In this document: positions 6,596 to 14,701 of the stretch, in pieces
Numbering within the stretch: position 1 is the first letter of the stretch
Layout: every line of letters starts with the position of its first letter
Origin: an uncultured Collinsella sp.
GTDB lineage: Bacteria > Actinomycetota > Coriobacteriia > Coriobacteriales > Coriobacteriaceae
Assembly (NCBI GenBank): GCA_900550185.1
Contig: URRN01000019.1
Coordinates: forward strand, 1-17,985
Reading direction: 5' to 3'
DNA: 17,985 nt
Program-made: the position numbers and the translations under genes
Notes under the pieces: model-generated
Database searches by the model: none
Told to the model about the DNA's origin: nothing
Seen by the model: only the letters and a program-made list of their open reading frames with translations

Positions 6596-6973
6596 ATGAG
6601 CAAGACCGTCGTGTCTTCCGATAACGCACCTGCAGCCATCGGCCCGTATTCCCCCGGCATCCAGACCGGCAACATGGTGTTCCTGTCCGGCCAGCTGGGC
6701 ATCGACCCCGCAACCGGCAAGATGCCCGAGGGCGTCGAGGCCCAGGCTAAGCAGTCCCTTGCTAACGTCGAGGCCCTGCTGACCGCTGCCGGCGCCACCT
6801 TTGCCGATGTCGTTAAGACCACGGTCTATCTGGCCGACATTGCCGACTTCGCTGCCGTGAACGAGATCTACGCCTCCAAGTTCGAGGCTCCGTTCCCCGC
6901 GCGCAGCGCTTTCCAGGTTGCCGCCCTTCCGGCCGGCGGTCTGGTCGAGATTGAGGTCGTCGCCGCTCTCTAA
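6596..6973 (+). CDS. ridA: RidA family reactive enamine/imine deaminase
   Basis: A 125-residue protein of exact family size. RidA hydrolyses reactive 2-aminoacrylate and other enamines released by PLP-dependent dehydratases, protecting cytosolic enzymes. Conserved marks are AAIGPYSPGI (13-22), FLSGQLGIDP (29-38) and PARSAFQVAALP (101-112), with Arg103 matching the RidA carboxylate-binding arginine, and a final LVEIEVVA with Glu118. The start is chosen by TAAGGAG seven bases upstream; the frame stays open further upstream but that part has no family similarity. It is a single-gene unit closed by the hairpin at 7004. It sits two genes before the purine operon; purine breakdown through 2,3-diaminopropionate would release 2-aminoacrylate, which could explain the placement (inference). 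Confidence 0.95.
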   Translation: MSKTVVSSDNAPAAIGPYSPGIQTGNMVFLSGQLGIDPATGKMPEGVEAQAKQSLANVEALLTAAGATFADVVKTTVYLADIADFAAVNEIYASKFEAPFPARSAFQVAALPAGGLVEIEVVAAL

Positions 6974-7003
6974 GGGGTTGGCAACAACTAAACATGACAT
7001 GCA

Positions 7004-7044
7004 AAAAGACCCTGCAGTGCGTGTGAACTGCAGGGTCTTTTGTC
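7004..7044 (+). terminator. Intrinsic terminator of ridA
   Basis: Perfect 15-base arms, AAAAGACCCTGCAGT (7004-7018) and ACTGCAGGGTCTTTT (7027-7041), with an 8-base loop. The A-run on the left side makes it potentially active on both strands. Confidence 0.9.
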
Positions 7045-7055
7045 AAGCGATGCGA

Positions 7056-7092
7056 CAAAAATGATCCGTTTCCCTTCGTCCCCAAGGGATCA
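7056..7092 (-). terminator. Probable terminator of the YheO-type regulator gene
   Basis: On the minus strand TGATCC (complement within 7086-7092) pairs with GGATCA (complement of 7062-7067), with an inner CCCTT/AAGGG option, followed by TTTTTG (complement of 7056-7061). It begins right after the regulator stop at 7096, opposing the ridA terminator. Confidence 0.55.
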
Positions 7093-7095
7093 CGT

Positions 7096-7752
7096 TTAGC
7101 CCTCCTTGCGAACTTTTTGCAGGTAGCGGTAGACGCTGGGCTCCGAGATGCCCAGCGCGGTGGCGGCGCAGGCCACGGCGCCCTTGAGCATAAACACGCC
7201 GTTGCCGTTGAGGTGGCGAATGACGTCCACGCGGTCGCTCTGGCCAAGCGACGCTACATCCAGCCCGCGCGCGCTCAGCAACTCGGCAATGCTGCGGTCG
7301 ATGAGCTCCTGTGTGGACTCCGAAAGGCTTTCGACCTCGATAGGGGCGGGCTCCGTGCGCGTCGGCGCCGCGTCGAAGCAGGCCATGAGCTGCTGTGCCA
7401 TGGCGTTGATGGAGCGCACGGTCGAGAGATCGGTGTTGACGCAGAGCATGCCGACGATCTCTTTATCCTCGCGGATAAAGTACGTCGCTGACTCCAGCGT
7501 CTTGCCACCGGCACCGCGCCCCTCATAGCCCGTAATAAACGGCAGGTCGCGATACTTTGGGTCGTGCATGATCTTGAGCGCCAGATCGGTGGCGGGACCG
7601 CCGACCTTACGGCCGCTCACGATGCCGTTGCGAATATCGACGATGGCGTGGTCGGGATCCGAGAAATCGTGCAGCACGATCTCGCTGTTTTTGCCGAGTA
7701 TCTGCTCCAGGAAATCGACCATCGGCAAAAAACGACGTACGGTCTCGTTCAC
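7096..7752 (-). CDS. YheO/DauR-type transcriptional regulator (PAS-like sensor plus HTH)
   Basis: A 218-residue protein. Residues about 5-115 match the YheO-like PAS domain, with the typical SEIVLHDFSDPDHAIVDIRNG (23-43) and FIREDKEIVGMLCVNTD (92-108). Residues about 170-215 are a helix-turn-helix ending in ALGISEPSVYRYLQKVRK, as in the DauR family. DauR controls D-arginine catabolism in Pseudomonas; homologues usually sense a small amino acid or purine-type metabolite. The start is the GTG at 7752-7750, six bases after AGGAG; an in-frame TTG at 7758 touches that site and is unlikely. It is transcribed away from the purine operon across a 350-bp gap, so it is the natural candidate for its regulator (inference). 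Confidence 0.85.
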   Translation of the reverse strand: MNETVRRFLPMVDFLEQILGKNSEIVLHDFSDPDHAIVDIRNGIVSGRKVGGPATDLALKIMHDPKYRDLPFITGYEGRGAGGKTLESATYFIREDKEIVGMLCVNTDLSTVRSINAMAQQLMACFDAAPTRTEPAPIEVESLSESTQELIDRSIAELLSARGLDVASLGQSDRVDVIRHLNGNGVFMLKGAVACAATALGISEPSVYRYLQKVRKEG

Positions 7753-7884
7753 GGGCAACTCCTTTGGGTGAAAGCGGAAGTTTCATAACAATTTTTTCTC
7801 ATGGTAACACGCTGCTCATCATCTCGTATATCCGCAGGTACATGACGTAATGCAGACGAACGGTATGATTTTGGCGGTAAACGG

Positions 7885-7914
7885 TTGACCAAAAGAAAAG
7901 TTAGATGCTATTTT
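7885..7914 (+). promoter_or_regulatory. Possible promoter for the purine operon (distal)
   Basis: TTGACC, 18-base spacer, TATTTT. The -35 is close to consensus; the -10 is weaker. It would give a leader of nearly 190 bases before the permease start. Confidence 0.35.
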
Positions 7915-7986
7915 GACCAGACACTTTCCTGACCTGCGGAAATGCATTATCTCAGCTGAAGAATAGTCTGATAACAAAAAATTATT

Positions 7987-8016
7987 ATTGAGAATGAGAA
8001 TCATCTCTAATACGAT
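7987..8016 (+). promoter_or_regulatory. Promoter of the purine operon with a Fur-like box inside it
   Basis: TTGAGA (7988-7993), a 17-base spacer and TACGAT (8011-8016) form a plausible sigma-70-type promoter. The spacer reads ATGAGAATCATCTCTAA and, with the -35, resembles the Fur operator pattern of TGAGAAT-type hexamers around AATCAT. A repressor there would block polymerase. The region around it (7920-8010) is strikingly AT-rich compared with the genes. This is a by-eye match only. Confidence 0.4.
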
Positions 8017-8103
8017 ATGCAACGAAGGCACAACCTCAACCCCGCACTGCGTCACAATAGAGCGTTAGATGCGAAAACAACTATTTCGAGGATTGGTGGT
8101 CAA

Positions 8104-9498
8104 ATGACCCAGGAGACGGTTACGAACGGCACTGAAGCCCTGTTCACTCGTGAAGGCATGCCTCCCGTTAAGGAAATGATCCCGTGTGCCCTTCAGCACG
8201 TACTGGCATCGTTTGCCGGCATCATCACCCCGGCTGTCATCATGGCCGGCGTCTACGGCTTTAATAGCCAGCAGAGCACCGACATCATCCAGGTCGCGCT
8301 CATTCTTTCGGCAATCGACACGGCCCTTCAGGCCTTCGCTCCCTTCCGTCGCATCGGCGGCGGCCTGCCCATCGTCATGGGCGTTTCGTTCGCGTTCCTC
8401 CCGGCCCTGCAGGCCATGGGCGCCTCGGGCTTTAGCTTTGGCGCGCTGTTGGGCGGCGAGATTGTCGGCGGTGCCGTCGCGGTCCTCTTTGGTCTGGCCT
8501 ACAGCAAGATTAAGTGGCTGTTCCCACCCGTCGTGACCGGTACGGTCATCTTCTCCATCGGCGTTTCGCTGTATCCCACGGCCGTCAAGTATATGGCCGG
8601 CGGTATGGGTACGCCACTGTGGGGCACCCCGCAGGCCTGGTGCGTCGCTCTTATCACCTTCGCCGTGGTCTTTGCGCTCGCCAACTTTGGCAAGGGCACG
8701 CTCAAGCTGGGATCCGTGTTCTTTGGCATGATCGTTGGCATGATCGTCTCCATCCCCTTTGGCATGATCGACTTCTCAAGCGTCGCCACCGCTCAGGTCT
8801 TCGCCCTTCCCAAGCTCATGCCCTATGCGCTCGAGTTTGATCCCGAGGTCTGCATTACCCTCGCCGTCGTGTTCCCCATGGTTGCCATCCAGGTTATCGG
8901 CGACGTCTCCGCCGCCTGCCTGGGCTCCATCGACCGTATGCCCACCGAGCGCGAGCTCTCCGGCGCTATCGTGTCCCAGGGCCTCACCTCTATGGTCGGC
9001 GGCCTGCTGGGCGGTCTTCCCACCAGCGCCCTTGGCCAGAACGTGGGCATCATCTGCTCCAACAAGGTCGTCAACAAGTGGGTCTTTGTGATCATCGCGG
9101 CCGTCTTTGCCATCGCCGGTCTGTTCCCGCAGCTCTCTGCCGTGCTCTCCGCCATCCCGCAGCCTGTTATCGGCGGCGCGACCGTCGGCGTCTTTGGCAC
9201 CATCACCATGAACGGTGTGCGCATGTTCACCCGCGAGGGCCTCACGCAGCGCACCACCACCATCGTCGGCACCTCCGTTGTCTTTGGCTTGGGTATCTGG
9301 ATGGCCAGCGGTTGCCTTGCCGGCGAGGGCATGCCCACCTGGGTGTCCACCGTCATCGGCTCCAACGCCGTAACCCCCACCGCCATCATGGCCATCGTGC
9401 TCAACCTGATCCTTCCGCAGACGCCGGTCGTGGCTCAGCACATCGATGCTGCCAAGGACGCTGCCGTGGATCTGGTCTTGCCCGAGAGCAAGAAGTAA
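8104..9498 (+). CDS. NCS2 (NAT) family purine permease, xanthine/urate type
   Basis: A 464-residue, strongly hydrophobic membrane protein with about 12-14 transmembrane segments. ALQHVLASFAGIITPAVIM (29-47) is the conserved first-helix block of nucleobase:cation symporter-2 proteins. GQNVGIICSNK (311-321) is the NAT signature with Gln312, Asn313 and Gly315. AIQVIGD (261-267) corresponds to the helix that normally reads E-x-x-G-D; here the usual purine-binding Glu appears as Gln263. NCS2 members import xanthine, urate, uracil or guanine-type bases with protons or sodium. The start is the ATG after GAGGATTGGTGGT; upstream in-frame sequence from 8017 is not family-like. It is first in the operon with ssnA, ygfK and the hydroxylase, so a purine substrate is most likely. 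Confidence 0.92.
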   Translation: MTQETVTNGTEALFTREGMPPVKEMIPCALQHVLASFAGIITPAVIMAGVYGFNSQQSTDIIQVALILSAIDTALQAFAPFRRIGGGLPIVMGVSFAFLPALQAMGASGFSFGALLGGEIVGGAVAVLFGLAYSKIKWLFPPVVTGTVIFSIGVSLYPTAVKYMAGGMGTPLWGTPQAWCVALITFAVVFALANFGKGTLKLGSVFFGMIVGMIVSIPFGMIDFSSVATAQVFALPKLMPYALEFDPEVCITLAVVFPMVAIQVIGDVSAACLGSIDRMPTERELSGAIVSQGLTSMVGGLLGGLPTSALGQNVGIICSNKVVNKWVFVIIAAVFAIAGLFPQLSAVLSAIPQPVIGGATVGVFGTITMNGVRMFTREGLTQRTTTIVGTSVVFGLGIWMASGCLAGEGMPTWVSTVIGSNAVTPTAIMAIVLNLILPQTPVVAQHIDAAKDAAVDLVLPESKK

Positions 9499-9694
9499 CC
9501 AATTCGGTGCTATTCGCCGGCGGACGCATCGCCTCGTCCGCCGGCGCCATGCGGCGCCAAGCCGCACTTCAAAGGGCTCGTCCCTTTGGTGAAGCGTTGG
9601 CGGGAGAGGGCCCGTTTCCGGTGTAGGCCGGCGCTTCGCACTTCCGCCATGTCAGAGGTGTCAAACCCCGCCCCTGATGTTGAAGGGAGCATTT
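9499..9694 (+). other. Structured intergenic leader of ssnA, four consecutive hairpins
   Basis: No gene. Hairpins occur at 9515-9546 (perfect 12-base arms, 8-base loop), 9550-9566 (TGCGGC/GCCGCA), 9571-9587 (AAAGGG/CCCTTT) and a wider one closing GAAGCG (9591) with CGCTTC (9632). None is followed by a T-run, so these are not ordinary terminators. They may stabilise or process the message, pause polymerase, or be REP-like repeats. Confidence 0.5.
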
Positions 9695-11050
9695 ATGCTT
9701 CTGGTCGCTAACGGTTCCGTCTTTACCCGCAACGCTCAGACTCCGTTCATTCCCAACGGTGCGGTCGCCATTGACGGAGATACGATCGTCGAAGTGGGCC
9801 CCGAGTGCGAGCTCAAGGCCAAGTACCCGGATGCCGAGTACGTCGACGCCCAGGGCAACCTCATCATGCCCGGACTCATTAACTGCCACACCCACATCTA
9901 CTCGGGTCTGGCTCGCGGCCTTGCCATTAAGGGATGCAACCCCACCAACTTTTTGGAGAATCTTGAGCAGCAGTGGTGGAAGATCGACGACAACCTGACG
10001 CTCGACGGCACCAAGGCCAGCGCCTATGCCACGATTCTGGACTCCATCCGCGATGGCGTCACCACGATCTTCGATCACCACGCGAGCTTCTGCGAGATTC
10101 CGGGCAGCCTCTTTGCCATTAAGGATGCCGCGCAGGAGCTGGGCATGCGTTCGTGCCTGTGCTACGAGGTCTCCGACCGCCGCGGTCAGGAAAAATGCGA
10201 CCAGGCCATTGCCGAGAACGCCGAGTTTGCCCAGTGGGCCGCCAAGGAGCGTCGCGATAACGACAACCACATGATCGCCGCCATGTTTGGCGGTCACGCC
10301 ACCTTTACGCTTTCGGACGAGACCATGGACAAGATGGCCGAGGCCAACAACGGCCTGACCGGTTTCCACATCCATGTGTGCGAGGGCATGAATGACGTGT
10401 GGGACTCCCGCCTCAACCGCGGCGGCATCAGCCCCGTCGAGCGCTTGCTGCAGCATAACCTTCTGGGTCCCGACACCATGCTCGGCCACTGCATCCACGT
10501 GACGCCTGCCGAGATGGATATCGTCAAGGAGTCTGGCACCTGGCTCGTCAACAACCCCGAATCCAATATGGGCAACGCCGTGGGCTGTGCCCCCGTGCTC
10601 GAGTTCTTCCGCCGCGGCATTCCCGTGTGCATGGGCACCGACGCCTACACTCACGATATGCTCGAGAGCCTCAAGGTCTTCCTGATCATTCAGCGCCACA
10701 ACGCCGCCATGCCCAACGTGGGCTGGTGCGAGGCCATGACGATGCTCTTTGAGAACAACGCCAAGATGGCGAGCAAGTACTTCGATCGCAAGCTCGGCGT
10801 GCTCGAGGCCGGCGCTGCCGCCGACGTCATCGTTATGGACTACAAGCCCTTTACGCCGCTGAGCGAGGAGAACATCGACGGCCACATGCTCTTTGGCATG
10901 ATGGGTAAAAACTGCCGTACCACCATCATCAATGGCCGCGTCCTGTACAAGGATCGCGAGTTTGTCGGTATCGATGAGGACAAGATCAACGCGTGGACCA
11001 TGGCTGAGTCCAAAAAGCTCTGGAGCACGCTCAACGATCGCGCCTACTAG
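9695..11050 (+). CDS. ssnA: SsnA-type amidohydrolase-superfamily aminohydrolase
   Basis: A 451-residue zinc hydrolase of the TIM-barrel amidohydrolase superfamily, guanine/chlorohydrolase branch. MPGLINCHTH (58-67) gives the HxH metal ligands His65 and His67. Later ligands are seen in GFHIHVCEG (His227), LGHCIHV (His265/His268) and MGTDAYTH (Asp316). The C-terminus returns to the small beta-domain with AADVIVMDY and IINGRVLYKD. E. coli ssnA lies beside ygfK and xdhD, and homologues occur in gut purine/urate clusters; the precise substrate is not established by sequence. The start at 9695 follows GGGAG at a 5-base spacing; an ATG at 9677 lies upstream of that site and is rejected. Confidence 0.93.
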   Translation: MLLVANGSVFTRNAQTPFIPNGAVAIDGDTIVEVGPECELKAKYPDAEYVDAQGNLIMPGLINCHTHIYSGLARGLAIKGCNPTNFLENLEQQWWKIDDNLTLDGTKASAYATILDSIRDGVTTIFDHHASFCEIPGSLFAIKDAAQELGMRSCLCYEVSDRRGQEKCDQAIAENAEFAQWAAKERRDNDNHMIAAMFGGHATFTLSDETMDKMAEANNGLTGFHIHVCEGMNDVWDSRLNRGGISPVERLLQHNLLGPDTMLGHCIHVTPAEMDIVKESGTWLVNNPESNMGNAVGCAPVLEFFRRGIPVCMGTDAYTHDMLESLKVFLIIQRHNAAMPNVGWCEAMTMLFENNAKMASKYFDRKLGVLEAGAAADVIVMDYKPFTPLSEENIDGHMLFGMMGKNCRTTIINGRVLYKDREFVGIDEDKINAWTMAESKKLWSTLNDRAY

Positions 11051-11198
11051 TTACAAGTAGATTCACGCGCGCCGGATGTTTCGCCGCATCCGACGCGCGT
11101 ATAGGCGACCTCCGCGGGGTCGCTGGCGCTGTGCTAGCGCTACACCGTATTTGCGCCCGCCGCGCGGTCTCGCCGGGCGTTACAGAGAGGAACTCACT
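11051..11198 (+). other. Structured intergenic leader of ygfK, four consecutive hairpins
   Basis: No gene. The first hairpin, 11065-11100, has a 13-pair stem with one internal mismatch (outer ACGCGCG/CGCGCGT, inner CGGATG/CATCCG). Then follow 11105-11123 (GCGACC/GGTCGC), 11125-11141 (GGCGCT/AGCGCT with one G-U pair) and 11154-11179 (CGCCCG/CGGGCG). There is no T-run. The design repeats that of the gap before ssnA. Confidence 0.5.
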
Positions 11199-14198
11199 AT
11201 GAGCGACATCATGAGGCCGATCCCGTTTTCGCAGCTGATGAACTGGATCATCGAGGAGCACAAGACTCAGGGCGCCGTCTTTGGCGTGCGCAAGATGGTC
11301 ACGACCAACCAGGAGGGCGCGCTTCCCATTTTTGACGAGCGCATCGAGACCCCGTTTGGCCCGGCTGCCGGCCCCAACACGCAGCTTGCCCAGAACATCG
11401 TGGCATCCTACGTGGCCGGTTCCCGCTTCTTTGAGCTCAAGACCGTTCAGGTTATGGACGGCGAGGAGCTCTCCAAGTGTGTGAACAAGCCCTGCATCGT
11501 GGCGCAGGACGAGTGCTACAACTGCGAGTGGTCGACCGAGCTCGAGGTTCCGCAGGCCTTTGCCGAGTACGTGAAGGCATGGTTTGCCTGCCACCTGATC
11601 GCTCGCGAGTACGGTCTGGGCAGCCCGGACGGCTTTGTCTTCAACATGTCCGTGGGCTATGACCTCGAGGGCATCAAGAGCCCCAAGGTCGACGCCTACA
11701 TCGAGGGCATGAAGGACGCCAGCGGCTCCGACGTCTGGAACGAGTGCCGCGCATGGGCACTCGCCAACCTGGACAAGTTTGAGCATGTCGACGCTGCGTT
11801 TGTCGAGTCCATCCCGGCGCGCGTCTCCAACTCCATCACCGAGTCTACCCTGCACGGCTGCCCGCCGGCCGAGATCGAGCGCATCGCGACCTATCTGATC
11901 ACCGAGAAGGGCCTCAACACCTACATCAAGTGCAACCCCACGCTGCTGGGCTATGAGTTTGCACGTCAGCGCCTCAACGAGCTGGGCTTTGACTACATCG
12001 TCTTCGATGACACGCACTTCCGCGAGGACCTGCAGTGGGCCGATGCCGTGCCCATGTTCGAGCGCCTGATTGCCCTGTGCGCCGAGCGCGGCCTGGAGTT
12101 CGGCGTCAAGCTGACCAACACGTTCCCCGTCGACGTGACGAGAAACGAGCTGCCCTCCACCGAGATGTACATGTCCGGCCGTTCGCTGTTCTCGCTGACC
12201 ATCGAGGCCGCCCGCCGCATTACCGAGCAGTTCGATGGCAAACTGCGCATCAGCTACTCCGGCGGTGCCACGGTCTACAACATCCGCGCCCTGTACGATG
12301 CCGGCATTTGGCCCGTTACCCTGGCGACCGACGTGCTCAAGCCCGGTGGCTACGAGCGCTTTAGCCAGATGGCCGGCGAGTTTACCGATCTGGACGGCAA
12401 GCCGTTCGCGGGCGTCTCTCTCGAGGCCGTGACCGCGATCCAGACCGACTCACTCACCAACCCGCTCTACAAGAAGCCGCTGCGCCCGCTGCCCGACCGC
12501 AAGGTCGCCGGCAAGAGCCCGCTTTCCGACTGCTTTACCACGCCGTGCCGCACGAGCTGCCCCATCCAGCAGGATATTCCCGCCTATCTGGCGGCTGTTG
12601 ACGAGGGCCGCTACGAGGACGCGCTCAACATCATCATCGAGCGCAACGCCCTGCCGTTCATTACCGGTACCATCTGCCCGCATCCCTGCGGCCGTGCCTG
12701 CGAGCGTGCATTCTACGAGCCCGAGGGCGCCCAGATTCGCGCCAGCAAGCTCAAGGCCGCCCGCGAGGCCATGACCGCCGTGCTGCCCAAGCTGCGCGCC
12801 CAGGCCATTGCCAACGACGCCGAGCGCAACGTTGCCGTTATCGGCGGCGGCCCGGCCGGTCTGGCGACGGCGTTCTTCCTGACGCGCGCCGGCGTGCCCG
12901 TCACTATCTTCGAGGCCCGCGACTCTCTCGGCGGCGTGGTCCGTCACGTGATCCCCGAGTTCCGTATCGCGAGCGACGATATCTCCCACGATGCCGAGCT
13001 CTGTCTGGCCTTTGGCGCCAAGGTGCAGCTCAACGCCCGCGTGGAGTCCATTGACGAGCTCAAGGCCCAGGGCTTTACCGACGTAGTCGTGGCCACTGGT
13101 GCCTGGATGCCCGGCTCTGCGGGCCTGGGCGAGGGTGCCGAGCTCGACGTGCTGGAGTTCCTCGAGGCCGCCAAGAAGGGCGAGAAGCTCGAGCTGGGCG
13201 AGGACGTCGTGGTCATCGGCGCCGGCAACACCGCCATGGACGCGGCCCGCGTGGCCAAGCGCCTTGCTGGCGTGAAGAACGTGCGCCTGGTGTATCGCCG
13301 CACCAAGAAGCAGATGCCCGCCGACGAGGAAGAGCTCGATCTTGCTCTTGCCGACGGCGTTGAGTTCTGCGAGCTGCTGGCGCCCAAGGCACTCAACGGC
13401 GCCGTGCTGACCTGCGATGTTATGGAGCTCGGCGAGCCGGATGCAAGCGGCCGTCGCAGCCCCGTCGCCACGGGCGAGACCGTGGAACTTCCCGCCACCA
13501 CGGTGATCTGCGCCGTGGGCGAGGGCATCGACGCCAGCCTGTACGATGCCGCGGGCGTCGAGCACGACCGTCGCGGTCGCCTTGCCGCCACTTCCACCGG
13601 TGTCGAGGGCGTCTGGGCTGCGGGCGACTGCCGTCGCGGTCCTGCCACCGTGGTTGAGGCTATTGCCGACGCCGCCGAGGTCGCCCGTGCCATCGCCGGC
13701 GTGGACTTTAACAAGTACGCCGATTGCAACGAGCAGGCTGGCCGCGAGGGCACCTGCTACGAGCGCAAGGGGTCGCTGTGCCGCGACAAGCGCAACTGCA
13801 CCAAGACCCGCTGCCTGGGCTGCGGCTCGGTGTGCGAGGTCTGCTGCGACGTGTGCCCCAACCGCGCCAACGTGGCAATTAAGGTGCCGGGCCTGGCCAA
13901 GCATCAGGTCGTCCACATCGACGGCATGTGCAACGAGTGCGGCAACTGCGCCGTGTTCTGCCCCTACCAGGAGGGTCGTCCCTACAAGGACAAGCTCACC
14001 CTGTTCTGGAGCGATCAGGACATGGAGAACTCCGAGAACGAGGGCTTCCTGGCCGTGGACGAGGACCACTTTAAGGTCCGCGTCGCCGGCACGGTCCGCA
14101 CCGTCTCGGTCGATGCCGTCAACACCGGTCTGCCCGAGGCCGTCCGCCTGACCATCAAGGCCGTGCGCGACAGCTATCCGTATCTCCTTAAGAAATAG
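11199..14198 (+). CDS. ygfK: YgfK-type flavo-iron-sulfur oxidoreductase (putative selenate reductase subunit family)
   Basis: A 999-residue cytosolic multi-domain protein. Residues 1 to about 420 resemble the FMN barrel of dihydroorotate dehydrogenases (TPFGPAAGPN at 51-60). Residues 445-501 carry the GltD-like iron-sulfur cysteines C445, C450, C454, C493, C497, C501. An FAD Rossmann loop GGGPAG lies at about 549-554, a second nucleotide loop GAGNTAMD at 674-681, and GVWAAGDC closes the FAD site. The C-terminus has ferredoxin-type Cys groups at 872-886 and 911-921. This is the layout of YgfK, named as a selenate reductase subunit but found with selenium-dependent hydroxylases and purine genes. 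It probably exchanges electrons between NAD(P)H and the adjacent ferredoxin/hydroxylase. The start at 11199 follows AGAGAGG; upstream in-frame sequence is hairpin DNA, not protein. Confidence 0.93.
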   Translation: MSDIMRPIPFSQLMNWIIEEHKTQGAVFGVRKMVTTNQEGALPIFDERIETPFGPAAGPNTQLAQNIVASYVAGSRFFELKTVQVMDGEELSKCVNKPCIVAQDECYNCEWSTELEVPQAFAEYVKAWFACHLIAREYGLGSPDGFVFNMSVGYDLEGIKSPKVDAYIEGMKDASGSDVWNECRAWALANLDKFEHVDAAFVESIPARVSNSITESTLHGCPPAEIERIATYLITEKGLNTYIKCNPTLLGYEFARQRLNELGFDYIVFDDTHFREDLQWADAVPMFERLIALCAERGLEFGVKLTNTFPVDVTRNELPSTEMYMSGRSLFSLTIEAARRITEQFDGKLRISYSGGATVYNIRALYDAGIWPVTLATDVLKPGGYERFSQMAGEFTDLDGKPFAGVSLEAVTAIQTDSLTNPLYKKPLRPLPDRKVAGKSPLSDCFTTPCRTSCPIQQDIPAYLAAVDEGRYEDALNIIIERNALPFITGTICPHPCGRACERAFYEPEGAQIRASKLKAAREAMTAVLPKLRAQAIANDAERNVAVIGGGPAGLATAFFLTRAGVPVTIFEARDSLGGVVRHVIPEFRIASDDISHDAELCLAFGAKVQLNARVESIDELKAQGFTDVVVATGAWMPGSAGLGEGAELDVLEFLEAAKKGEKLELGEDVVVIGAGNTAMDAARVAKRLAGVKNVRLVYRRTKKQMPADEEELDLALADGVEFCELLAPKALNGAVLTCDVMELGEPDASGRRSPVATGETVELPATTVICAVGEGIDASLYDAAGVEHDRRGRLAATSTGVEGVWAAGDCRRGPATVVEAIADAAEVARAIAGVDFNKYADCNEQAGREGTCYERKGSLCRDKRNCTKTRCLGCGSVCEVCCDVCPNRANVAIKVPGLAKHQVVHIDGMCNECGNCAVFCPYQEGRPYKDKLTLFWSDQDMENSENEGFLAVDEDHFKVRVAGTVRTVSVDAVNTGLPEAVRLTIKAVRDSYPYLLKK

Positions 14199-14209
14199 GC
14201 GAGTCTCTT

Positions 14210-14689
14210 ATGGCCAAATCCATTCAACATAACGTGGCCTACGTTGCCTGCGGAAGCGGTTGCGCCTCCGCAGGCGGCGACGCCCGCTGCAGCGAAGGCT
14301 GCATTGGCTGTGGCGCCTGTGTCACGGCCTGTCCCCACGGCGCCATTGCACTGATTGATGGCATCGCCCGCGTGGACCGCTCCAAGTGCACGGGCTGTGG
14401 CCTGTGCGGCATGGCGTGCCCGCAGCGCGTGATTGCCTTCGTTCCCGGCTACCAGAACATCCTGGTGCGCTGCAACAACACCGATAAGGGCGCCATTGCC
14501 CGCAAGATCTGCGACACGAGCTGCATCGGTTGCGGAATGTGCGCTAAAAAGTGCCCCGCCGGCGCTATCCGCATCGAGGACAACTGCGCCCATATCGATG
14601 GCGCGGATTGCCTGTCGTGCGGCATGTGTGCGGTTGTGTGCCCGCATGGCGCCATCCACGACCGCACCGGCATCGCCGCCGGCGTGTAG
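14210..14689 (+). CDS. Four-cluster 4Fe-4S ferredoxin-like electron carrier
   Basis: A 159-residue soluble protein with four complete CxxCxxCxxxC-P motifs: C31-34-37-41, C60-63-66-70, C105-108-111-115 and C134-137-140-144. They are arranged as two double-cluster ferredoxin halves joined by a linker (about 72-104), similar in style to the C-terminal part of RnfB and to polyferredoxins. Six further cysteines (14, 18, 27, 88, 101, 126) are outside the motifs. There is no signal peptide or membrane helix. It starts 11 bases after the ygfK stop and ends 12 bases before the hydroxylase, so it is co-translated with both. It likely relays electrons between the 2Fe-2S centres of the hydroxylase and YgfK. 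Confidence 0.9.
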   Translation: MAKSIQHNVAYVACGSGCASAGGDARCSEGCIGCGACVTACPHGAIALIDGIARVDRSKCTGCGLCGMACPQRVIAFVPGYQNILVRCNNTDKGAIARKICDTSCIGCGMCAKKCPAGAIRIEDNCAHIDGADCLSCGMCAVVCPHGAIHDRTGIAAGV

Positions 14690-14701
14690 AAGGGAATCAC
14701 C

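Noticed and set aside
7062..7092. Fourth member of the GTCCCC-loop palindrome family
   Set aside because: It has GTCCCC near the 3' arm but lacks the preceding CT and has a T-run; a plain terminator for the regulator gene explains it better.
7759..8103. Purine (guanine/xanthine) riboswitch before the permease
   Set aside because: I could not find the conserved core or three-way junction pattern; the region is AT-rich with promoter-like sites instead.
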